Shown here: piece after piece, positions 35,474 to 47,100 of the stretch
Position numbering within the stretch: position 1 is the stretch's first letter
Layout of the letters: the number at the start of each line of letters is the position of its first letter
Source of the DNA: Fragum whitleyi
Lineage: Eukaryota > Mollusca > Bivalvia > Cardiida > Cardiidae
Reading direction: 5' to 3'
NCBI GenBank assembly: GCA_948146395.1
Contig: OX411556.1
Span: forward strand, 30,083,056 to 30,147,055
DNA: 64,000 bases
The notes under the pieces: generated by a model
Databases searched by the model: none
Told to the model about the DNA's origin: nothing
Seen by the model: the letters and a program-made list of their open reading frames with translations, nothing else
Position numbers and translations under genes: made by a program

Positions 35474-36222
35474 TGAGATACACGTATATCTTATACACGA
35501 AAGTGAGAGCAGCAGTATATAAAGGCAGTATGGCAGAATTATGTCTTATTTATGTAACAATATTACATGTTAATGTAATATAATAAAAACAAAAAGGCAT
35601 CAATTGGTGAAAATTAAGCTGGTAAGTTTAAAACATTTCAGTAATGCAGCCAGAGTTTTGAACCTGCACACTTCCAAGTTTATATGTTAATATAAAGTAA
35701 GCCCATATATAAAATCGTGTTTTCGCTATTAGTTTTTGTCACGAGTAACCAAATGCTTGCAAAAAACTAACGAATAATGCATTTCCTATAAATAATGTAA
35801 GTTCCAAACCGGACCTACCCTCGTTTCCCAACCGGTCATCGATAAATTTTAGGCGGTTTCCTAACCGTACACTCCGACAGTAGGGTGGTTCAAATAATCG
35901 AACGGTTACAAGCAATATAAGAAAGCTCCAAGCTTACAATTTGCACAGATGTGTTCAAAATTGAACAGTGATTTCGTAAGGTTATTATTATTTTTCAGGA
36001 ACAGTATGAGAAAACTGTCGTTTTTTAACGTAATGTTGACAAGTCGATCATTTCGAGAACTAAAATCGTTGTTAACTCAGCCATCTGTGGATGTTTTTCG
36101 CCGCGATTTTCAGTACATTGTTGTTTGTACGTGTGTAATCGATTTCAATTTTACTTGATATTTCTAAACTTGAAGAAAAGACAAAAACGTACCTTATTTA
36201 AACACTGCGTCCAGCTCGAATC

Positions 36223-36289
36223 GATGGGTTCCGCCATTGTTTCCGTTTACAAACATTACGCTACCGGTGTAGATGGGATACAGTGAAGA
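36223..36289 (-). repeat. Right terminal inverted repeat of the 2.9-kb transposon
   Basis: Inverted match of 33391-33457. Read inward on the - strand, the ATG in the repeat opens MAEPIDSSWTQCLNK, followed by a consensus-like donor AAG|GTACGT. This could be a first exon of a lost element gene. Confidence 0.8.
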
Positions 36290-36801
36290 TGTGGTTCTAA
36301 GATTTTGAGATCAAAATAAGCCCCATACTGCCACGCCCATATCATGGGTCAACCAAAATTTCGCGAACGATTTTCTAAAAGGGTCACCTAGGGAACATTC
36401 TGGTAAATTTTCATTGAAATTAATCATTTAATTGCCACGCCCAAATTTATGGGCCACAGGAGTTTCGCTAACAGTTTTTAAGAGGGTCGTCCAAAACATT
36501 CTGGTATTGTTTCATTGAAATCTGTCCACTGGTTCACGAGGGGATGTCATTCAAAGATTTCAAAGTGAAAAAATGCCACGCCCTTCCACGCCCATACTTG
36601 AGTGCCGATCAAAATTTCGCGAACAAGTTTTGGAAATGGTCACCCATTTTGGCAAGGACTCGTTCACATCCGCCCCGTGGTCCAGGAGAAGAAGAAGATT
36701 TTAAGATTGTTGACGCCAGACGACGCACGGTGGACGACGCACGACGGACTCAGGATGATCCCAAAAGCTTCCCTTGAGCACGTTGTGCTCAGATGAGCTA
36801 A
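36290..36801 (+). mobile_element. Right part of tandem-repeat element with Helitron-like 3' end
   Basis: Diverged repeat units (CCACGCCCA, AACATTCTGGTA, TTTCATTGAAAT) are followed by GACGACGCACG simple repeats, the hairpin GAGCACGTTGTGCTC (36776-36790) and CTAA at 36798-36801. Confidence 0.65.
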
Positions 36802-38193
36802 AAACGCCTTATTCATGAAATGAAAATAAATTTAAGAAGTCTGGCAGACAATTAACCGAGGGATATCACTTAAAGAAATCAACGAAATCTTTTCCAGACA
36901 GTTTTTTCCAATTTTGCTTCTAGGCTAGGGAACCCATCTATTTAGCAACGAAGGGGGAAACAATCAGAAAAACATTTTCAAAGAAAAATGGTGGTCTATA
37001 TCGGTTAAATATAATATTAGAATCTATATTTGAGTGCAACATTTCTATCGTCGGCCCTTGCGAATTTCGCGTATTGGTTCCAAGAAAATTATCTTTTCAT
37101 AGGTTATTATCGACACCTTGGATAACGCTTAAAAAACGAGGAAATATTAAGATACTTTGAAGCAAAAAACCCATACTCTGCAATGTGCACAATTCAAAGA
37201 CGAGGAACGAAAACAATTTGAGTGAATGTTAAAATTGTATAGATACAAGAACAACGACTTTGTCAACGATGTAAACATTGGATAAACCGGGATTTTTCGA
37301 AAGCGATAGGATACCGTGATGGACATACTGGAGGAATCGTGCTGTCCGTGATCACTTTACCCCCTGAGAAGAGCATAAAACAGCTTACACCAGGGCTGTA
37401 ATGGATGTTTGTGAAACTGCAATATCATCGGATGTCGAGCCTTCGGAAAACGCATTAAGGTCACAGAAAACAGAAACAATAAGATTATGATAGTTTTTGT
37501 TTTAGTACCATTTGAAGATGTTTTTTCATTCATACATTGTATAGCTGTTCATGTTTATTACATTAAGTTTCTGTTTCCCTAGTTCATGTTGATTTACAAA
37601 TTCTTTCGATAATTTGTTATTGAAAAGCTGCAGTGGCGGATCCAGAAGGGAGTGGGGTGTCATCAACATACCCATATGGAGCCTTATATTTCCTTTTTAG
37701 CATGGATATTTAATAAAAAATGCATATTTGTTTGAAAACCAACCCCGTATTTGCACCCAATATGTATGCAGATACTATGAACCTGTGATTTGGCACGAAT
37801 GTTTAAGCAGGGGCCAAGCTGCTCGAATAAAGTAGTTCCTCAAGTGAAACTGAAAAATAAATATTACACTGGGAAATCCTAAGATTTCACTGTAAGGAAT
37901 ATAATGAAAAAAAGATATGGTCTGAGCATACAATTCCTGCCATCTACTTAAGTATTGTAAGGAAATTTTGGAGAGGACTTGTTGAAATGTCCCTAATATT
38001 AGTAATTTGTTAAAAATCAAATTTATATCCATCAGGATAAGGATTGAAAGTTAAACGATTCACGGTCTGTGTGTCAGGCAACTCTCGATCGGTGTACTAT
38101 AGTTTTTTTTAATTGTGGAAAACAGTGCTGGAGGTTACAGTATATTTTTACCGTATCTAACTATTTACCTGGAAATAATTTCACATAGTAATC
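36802..38193. other. Upstream region of CRAL-TRIO copy 2
   Basis: No gene seen. It should hold the promoter of copy 2, but no core element can be fixed. Confidence 0.4.
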
Positions 38194-41100
38194 ATGGCAG
38201 CCGAAGAAGGTGAGTAATATTGAATTTATCTTTTTTTTCTCATGATGTTCACGACATATACAAAATTATTGCAGAGATTATAGACTAAGATCAGTCTGCA
38301 CAGTTGTGCAGTCTGATCTTAGCCTATTATGCCTTATTTGCACCTAATTAATGTAGGACGGCATGGGCCAGACTAGTTGAAATGTTTCAAAAATAACACA
38401 AAAAAAAATTAAATAAAATAAAATAAAATAAAAAATAAAATGAATGTGACAAGGCTAACGAGCCAATGTTATATGGGCTAAATAGGATCATTTAAGTTAT
38501 TGATTAAGACTACACGGATTTCATAGGTTGATCAGAGCATACAACCAAATAATATCTACTTATTGATGAGCCTACAGCTAGTTTCGATTTATCTAAATAT
38601 TGACTTTAGAATGATTAATTTTAGTGCAAGATTTTTTCTAAATTTCGGGCAAAGATTCTAAATAGTTGAAATGGCATTTGATATATATATAAAAAAAACA
38701 ACCTATCACCCGGGCTCTGATGTAAAATGGGTCACATTTGACGACAGTTAAAACATCGTGAATATGACAATTTTTCTGATCAAAACCATTCAAAATCATT
38801 TATTCCAAACACTCACTCCAATTACTAAAAAACGGGTTCAATCGTTCAACACTCGATCATTACGCTCATTTCACTCCAAATTCTATTAAATAATACATAA
38901 TTTCAGACAATAATGTGTGTGTATTGTGCTATTTGAATCTTATAAAGGATGTTTCACTTTTCATTAGTATTAAATCACACGTTGTATGATTAATGATTGA
39001 CATATTTAATATGAATGTTTCGTCAGACAAAACTACATTATAATTTTGAACAGCAATTGAAGAATTAAACCATTACAGAAGAAATAAAATGTAAAAATTA
39101 TATGTTTGAATTGTCATCTTCGATACAGCGAATGACGAATTTAGCTTACACTCTGTTAGTTTACACCAATAGTTCATGGTATCGCTTAATTTCTATTTGA
39201 CCCATTTCTAGTGATTTTCTCGTGATAATAAATAACCATTCTTGGGAAATATCCGGGGGGGGGGGGTGATTTTAGTACATAAAATGAATTTAAAGTTTAG
39301 ATTTATTCGAGGAATTCTTAAATATATAAATTTGTAGATGTATGTCGACATAACTTGGTAAGATAACAACATCGTTAAGTTAATCCCCATTCCACTAAAA
39401 AAACAAAAACAAAACAAAAAAAAATAATAATAATAATAAAAATAATTCCCTCTCTCCATTCATAGCTTCTTTAATATATCTACTTAAGGACGTCCGCTCG
39501 TCCGGTTCTGGATTTTCCGCCATTATAAAACTGTTTGCGTTTGTGTAATAGAACTCTGCAAAGTCACTATTTCGGATACAAGTGCATATAAGGTTGACAA
39601 AATACGCAAACGTTTGTATAAAATCAAAAGTTTATTTACTAGCCAATTTTTGGTGACGTTTTTCCCCAATTATGAGTATTCACAGGAAACAACAAGCAAG
39701 TATTCAGCATTACCCCTTGCATAAAAAAGCAAATACAACTTGAAAATGATAAAAAGAACCGATATCTCACTGAACCAAAATATCAACACATTCCTTATTT
39801 CATATATTGAAAAATATGTTTTGAAATTCGATTTTTTGGTGAATTATCTCCCTTTATTTAAACAAATTAGTGTAAATATGTAAAAAAAAAGTAAGACTGT
39901 GACCACAAATCTTTTTCATAACAAAATCTTTTTTTTCAGTTTGTCACTTATTTATATTGCGAGCACGAGGAAAAAATTAGTAATAGAATTATATGTGACC
40001 CATCATGCGAACATGGGCCATCTGGGAACTCTGTAAAATAAATATTTGAAAACGAGATTGGGTCAAGCATAGATAAACCAGAGGTCGCATATCAAAAATT
40101 CTTTCACTTGAAGGTAGATTATTCATTCTAGATTCAGAAAATAAGCAAAGTGCGAAATGTTTCGACCCTAGTCAGTCTGTGCAATCCGCGCAGCCTGACT
40201 AAGGTCGACACTTAACGGCATTTTTTTTAAGGTAAATAATTGCTGTCTGAAAATTATTTTGTCAAAAGATAATAATTTCAAATCGATTGAGTAATTTTCG
40301 AATAAATTCAAAGGCAAGAACTCCAGGGCACGCAATGTTTTTGGTACCTATTTTGGAAAGGCTATGATAAAAAAAAAATAAGACGGTGATGCCATTTTTT
40401 TTCTTTTCAAAAATTAAAATACCATATTCAAATTTATGTAACAAAAAACGTTTTAAAGAAACAGTCTAAGAGTGGGAAAAAGCCGAGCGAATTTCATTAA
40501 ATCGTTCCAAACGACCCAAAATTAGACAAAAAGGTTCCAAGACGCCAATCCAAATAGCTTAATAAATCAATCATTCCATTTGCCGACATAATTAAGAATA
40601 GTCTGTTTTATCTTATAACTATACAAATATCACCATGATAACATCCCGTATGATATTTTTTATGTTATCATATTTATTATGTTATTCTATTACTTTTAGA
40701 AACTTGCATTTCAGTTAGAAACATCGATGAAAATAAGACAATTAGAAGTTATAAGAGAAATATTATACATACTTAGTGTATTGTATGAAAAAATATCTAA
40801 CTCGGTTGTGGGAATTGATAATTGTCTCGGCAGAGCCTCGACAATGATCAATTCTCCCAACCTCGTAAGATATTTTTTCTCATACAAAACACTAAATATG
40901 TGTTATATATTTATCCAAGAAGACACGTAAATCTTTTTTGAAATGCTGGTATGTATAAAATGAGGTAAAAGAACGAAATTAGCGACATTCTATGACCTCC
41001 CTTTCACGTAATTTAAGCTTCGCTTATCGTTCATTTCACCCAGTATTAATTCGACAATTATGCTATATGGCATATGTGCAGGCAATGATATGGTACTGGT

Positions 41101-44100
41101 TAAGGTTCACGTAAAGAGTTTTTGAACCAAATTTATTGCTGCTTCTTTTTACAAAAAAGACCGTTTATCCGGCTAAACAATATATCAAATTGATACTGAA
41201 GATGAGCACAAGCAGTTGCACAACATTAAATGTCCCATCTCATAACAGAAGAACCAAACCATTATGGCAAAAGGATATTTTGTTCAAAACCAACGACTTC
41301 ATTCGACTGGATAAAATATGCCTAAATTTGATCAGAATTTAGACAAATGTTACTACTATGTACTACTACAACCTAAGATATAAAACTCTGTCTCAAAAAG
41401 CTCTCTTGAAACAATCTATTTCCGTTTATTTAGTCAACATATATGTCAAAACGGTTTGGTCTGTTTATGAAAGAGATGTTAGGTATGGTGCAACATCACA
41501 CAAACATATTGTGAAATAATTTCTGTAATTTATTCCAATTCATAGTTTTTTTTAATTCAATGATCTATAATAAGTTACTTTATATTTATCATTTTGTGAA
41601 ATAAAAAAAAATGATATATTGCTAAACAACCTTACAGGTATTTAAACCATTTATGTCCATTTATGTTGTGATAAAACACCATACCTTACATTGATCTACA
41701 CGTTTACAAAATTAGAATGACATATATGGCATATTTGTTCATAAAATTAGTCAAAATAAATTGCTTGCATAATAACGTTTTTGAACCGAGTTTTATACGC
41801 ACGGTTTTTGTAGTACCTGGGAAGTCCTTTAGGCTGTACATTATTAAAATATTTGCCATTTTATCCAACAGTCATGCAGTTGCTTGTTCTGTACAAAATG
41901 ACCCTTTACCACAATGTTTTGGCTAAACCAATATTGCTATGGCAGTCTTATGTTGCTTAACTGCTTGTGCTCTTAAATAGCTTCATTTTGATATATATAA
42001 TATACCTGGACATACTACCTTTTCTTGCCAATTGAAGAGTCCTTAAAATTGGGTCTCAACCTCTTTACATGAACCTTAATTGCGTAATTCCAGTTCTAGA
42101 TTACCTCTGCGGGAGCTCATTTACGACTGAGAAAGAATGTTAATTTACTTATTTAACCAGTTCAGAATCATAAATTGTAAATAACATCATTATACATCAT
42201 TATATCGTTTACATTTCATAGCAGGTATATTAGGTAATTGTCTCCTACTGATTATTGCGTACATGTATGAAGCTAGTCTATCAGTCTTACACTGTAGACT
42301 GAATACGCTTTACACCATAGACTGGATTACTGCTCCCAAGGTATTTTGATAGAGCGCTATAGACATGAAATATGCCAAACATTTCGATTACAAATTGCAT
42401 ATTCCTACCAACTTCGAATCGTTTCTTACGGTGCAAATTTTCTAAAACGAGATTGGTGCTTCTAGCTTGAATTGTATTAGTATTTGGATACCACAGCTGA
42501 TTGTTTCGGAAAAGATCGTTTGTTTTGGAACAAAAACTGGAGGTGCCATGAGTATCCAGTAGTTGTCAATGTAAAGAGCGGTTGTAGACGACATGGGATT
42601 TTCACATCTTTTTCTTATTCATTCAATGATTATTATCCATTTATTTGTGTATTCTTGGTATACGTACATATTAGATTAAACACGAATAAGTAGGGAATAA
42701 ATAGCAATAATTAATCAAGTGATGTGGAAATGATCCCGTTTTGATAATGATTCATTAAATAATTTATATGTGACCCGTCACTCGAAAATAATCAGAATTT
42801 CTTAATGTAAAGTGATTGTAAAGTCTATCTTGCTCAAGCGATCACGTCTATTAAGCGACCATTTTTCAAAATCCCCTCCATTACATCAAAATATCTTGAA
42901 AAAATAGGTGTTGTTGGTCTAAATGTTTTTGAAAATAATTTATCCTGTGGTGTTGAAACTCACCAGAATAGCCTCAATTACAACGACATAGGATTACTGA
43001 GATATTAGCAATAATGTGCATATTCTATAAAAAGTAGCCTTCTTATTTGGAAAGAAATTTATATCAAGCGACCATTTTCTTAAACGACCGCTTTTTCGTG
43101 GTCCCGTTAGGGGTCGCTTAATACAAATTGTACATTCCTTTAAAGTTGAAGTTTTACTTTTTAGTCGACACTTGCTGCACCCAATCCCTTTTAATTTTTT
43201 TTTATTTTTCAAAGTAACCAGGTGTTCCCTTTTTGCGTGAAAGGTCTCATATTTATAACAAAACAATACTTGCCTCAAGGTAATTTAAAATGAAATAACT
43301 TACATGTTATTCATGTACATGAAAACACATGCCTTATTAAATCATTTAACCAAGATTTTTTTTATTTTATTTTTTATGCGTTAAATAATCAGACTGATTC
43401 ATTTTTAAACGATTTTGTTTACAATCTTATTGTAAGCAATATAAGAACAACAGAACTATGTTCATGAAACTTCTAACCTGTAAACACATTTTTCTTTTTT
43501 GATTTATGTCATAAAACCAAAAGAAAGGACAAGTTTTATTTTTCTTTCATTTCAGAGTGAACCTAAAACCCTAATCACAAAAATTTATGAATTTTTGGAT
43601 TCAAACAGTTTGTTTGGACATTTTTTAAAATTAAAACATCCATTAGAACTAAAATATATGTGAACCGTTTCGCGGCGAAGGATCATACGGGAAAACCTGT
43701 AAAATAAGTATTTGAAAAAGATATTGGTTAAAGTAGAGGTCAATCAGCGATCATTTCATACATTTCTTCACATTTCTTCACATTTCTTCTGTAGGTATAA
43801 TGATAATTATAGATTCCATGGCGGAGAATTATGTGACACAGCCATTTCAAATAAACGTCAACAATTGTGTTTGTAGGTGACCAGTTTGAATTCGGTTTGA
43901 AGCAGAGAAGGGGGGATGCCAGGAATATACTGAATGTAACAGATGTTAAGAAATTATGTCAATACAAAAGTTATTGACTACCAAGTAAAAATTTACTTGG
44001 TAGTCAATAACTTTTTACCAGTAACGTTAGGGTTTTTTTTTTAAAGATTTTGCGCACCCAGCAAATCCCTGTCGTGTTTCCGACTTCTCTAATTCAAACC

Positions 44101-47100
44101 TTTTTTCAAATTTGTCTAGCATTTTTCGAATGATTCGAAATTGTCGACAAAAAATGTGTCACATGATTCCCCGCCATGGATGCAGAAAATCAATCAAGTA
44201 TGGAAGCTCCAGCCCTTGTCAGTCAGTCCTATCTTAGCACAAAATTCAGCTGGTCCATTTTCGCCTGAAGGGAGATGTATTCTTTTTACAGTCCCTATGA
44301 TTATGTTTTTAATCTTAGTACTTCGACGACTTTGAACTCGAAGCGATGTTCTAAAAAGATTTCATATTTTAACTGACAGTATATATTTTTTTCTTTTTTA
44401 CATTTTTCTTTCCATGATTATTAACGATACGTACGCATCTATGCCCTCGCGTATATATGTCGCTATGCCCATGGCTTTTAGTTAAAGATTAGCAACAATG
44501 TTTCAATATACCCTGACTGCTTGTTAGACAGCTGTTATAAAATATCAAAGTATGTCATCAGATAAATACCACTTTGCTAAATTAAAAAGTCAGTTTGTAC
44601 TCTCGCTACTCTGTCACAAGGCGGCGTGGAAATGGTATCCACACTTTACATGTACTGGATCTATCCCCCAATACTAAACCTTGTCATAATCGTTATTTTA
44701 GATTAAATTTGTTTGAGTTTATTTATTAACATCGTTTGGGATTTCAATTAATATGATTTAGATTAATAGCTATTTCTTCTGATTCTTTGAAATTTCCCAA
44801 ATATACGTGTCAAATGTATGTGCCAGTAGCTCGTAACAAAATCACGACAAGACAAGAGCAATCACCTGAGGTTGAAAAATGCCAAAATTTCTACTTTGAA
44901 ATTGTAACCAAATTTCATGAAGACAATCAATCTGACATTTTTCACAAAGATTCGACCCAAAGGCCTAGTTTATCAATATAAACAGATATCACTTCAGTTT
45001 CAAGACATTTTGCGGCCAGAAATGTTGTCTCCAAAGTGCACACAATATTTGCTCTTAAATTTGTCCCTCTGGGCAAGTTTTTTTATCTTACCTGGTATAA
45101 AGGTGTTAAGTAGACCAAGATTCAACACATTTGAGTCAAATATGTAGCCTTTAGAGTACACACACGTTTTTTTTCTAAAACTTGCCCCAGTGAATTTGTT
45201 TTCTATCACACTTATCAAAACTTTGAATTCTTTCGTGATATCATGGATGAAAACCTTCTGAACAAGTTTGAAAACATTTGATAAAAAATGTGGCATCTAA
45301 AGTGTACACAAACGGTTTTTTTATTAGCCCCCCCCCCCCGACCTTGTGTTTGACCCCCATATTACCAATTTTAAGCTAGTGCGAGATATGTAGATATATT
45401 CTGACCATGTTTCAAGATATTTGAGTACAAAATGTAGCCACTAGAATGCAAAAGGTTAATCTTAGATTTGTCGCCGTCTCCTAATTTATCCATCTTCTCC
45501 CTATTTGAAGTCGTTCTAGATATCCTATAGAAAAACATCTGAAAAAAGATTAAAGAAATTTTAGCAAAAACTGTAGCCTCTAGAGTGCAAACAATGTTTT
45601 AAAGAGATATCAAGAAAACAAACCATCTGACCATGTTTCAAGACATTTGACATTTGAGACAAAAATTGCCTCTAGAGTGCACACAAGGTAAAAAAAGACG
45701 AAGGATGACGATTTATGGAGGACGCACGCAAATTCGATCACAATAGCTCACATGAACACGAAAATGGGCCACTGGCGTGCACATTTATAGCTGCTTATCA
45801 CTGTCTTTACCGCCTGGAAAAACATGATTGTACCGGGTTTGATAACATTTACGTGAAGGGCACTCTATCAAATTAGGATTTTTTTAAATCGGATTTTGAA
45901 TATCACACAAAGGACGTTGGATACATCGTAATTTCACTTACGACAATCAATCAAGATTCCTTTATTTCTCGTTGAATAAAAGGGCATAACTAAACATTGC
46001 TTCGCGCGTATTTATTTTAAGGGGATGATCTTTTCGTGTCAACTCTGAATGAGAAGAGCAAAGCGAAGGCTAAAAATGAGCTACAGGAACTTAACGATAA
46101 AGACCGAGTATTAGCAGTACAAACATTGAGAAAATGGGTCCTGGACCAGGATTGGTTGAAATCAAGAACAGGTATATGCACTTAGTAACATCGTGAAATT
46201 GACATTCATCTAAATCAAAGTCATTCTAAACCGCTCACTCAGCTCTTCATTCATTCGTTCCAAACACTCACTCAAACCATTCAAAAACGCTCAAAATTAT
46301 CAAAAAATATAAATCAACAACTGCCTTCAAAATGAATAAAACATGAACCAAAATCGCGATTTCACTGACATAATTGATGTTTTAAGTGTCTGATTGGTTC
46401 TTGAAGAAATAGGGAGCTATTTATAGAGCTTTTATTAATATTTTATTAAAAGGAGGTAAAACATGTCGCTAATTTCGTTCATACTGAAGAAAATTAGCGA
46501 TATTGGATTACCTCCCTTAAATTTCACTAAAACTCGCTTCTCTCACTCATTCAACATCATTCCAAAATCATTCCGAAGTCGTTCGACTTGTCAATTTCAC
46601 GATGTTATTTACTGTAAATTCATTCGTTATAGGGCGAGTTGAGAGAAACAGAAAGTTCTGTATTCTACACTTTTCTTTCAATGATTAAACGTTTTTCGGC
46701 TTCGCGTTCACAATCGATAATCGATAATCCCATAATAAGATTTTTTGTAAGAAAGGTCTTATAACATAATCAGAATATTTCTTAATCGCCTGTGGTTTTT
46801 ATGCTTGAACTTATTTATGGCCATTGACAAAGACACCTCAAATCTAAACTTTTCTTTGTCAGAAAAATATGTTTCTATTGATAAATGTTAAGTCTTCTTC
46901 GCAGAACAATATTTTTCCTATGCTTTCTTTTTTATCTTTCCGTAGATTTCGAATTTCTGTTGCGATTTCTTCGCACAAGAAAGTTCAGTCAACTCGGTGC
47001 ACGACAAACTTTAGAAAACTATTGGACATGTAAAACTAAACAACCAAGGATATTCAGAGATATAGACCCCGCTGACCCGGTCATTCAAGAAGTGATCAGG

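Larger units (their letters stand above)
33391..36289. mobile_element. DNA transposon with ~65-bp TIRs and AAGAT target duplication (Transib-like termini)
   Basis: The left end CACTGTATTCCATCTACACC and the inverted right end CACTGTATCCCATCTACACC begin TIRs that match over about 65 bp. AAGAT lies immediately outside both ends. The surrounding sequence on either side is the same tandem-repeat element, so the empty site can be reconstructed by eye. CAC ends with a 5-bp duplication fit Transib/RAG-like transposons better than hAT or CACTA, but no transposase core is visible and the class is inferred. Subterminal CGGTTGGGAAAC boxes occur at 33821 and 33844, and inverted at 35823 and 35854 (variant). 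Nested inside are a foldback (33990-34405) and a short mariner-type MITE (35292-35473). Confidence 0.75.
38210..46021 (+). other. Intron 1 of CRAL-TRIO copy 2
   Basis: Besides the repeats listed separately it holds two more members of the short-hairpin family: 38283-38325 (GATCAGTCTGCACAGTTGTG and inverse) and 40166-40207 (CCTAGTCAGTCTGTGCAATC and inverse). The rest is AT-rich without coding. Confidence 0.6.
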
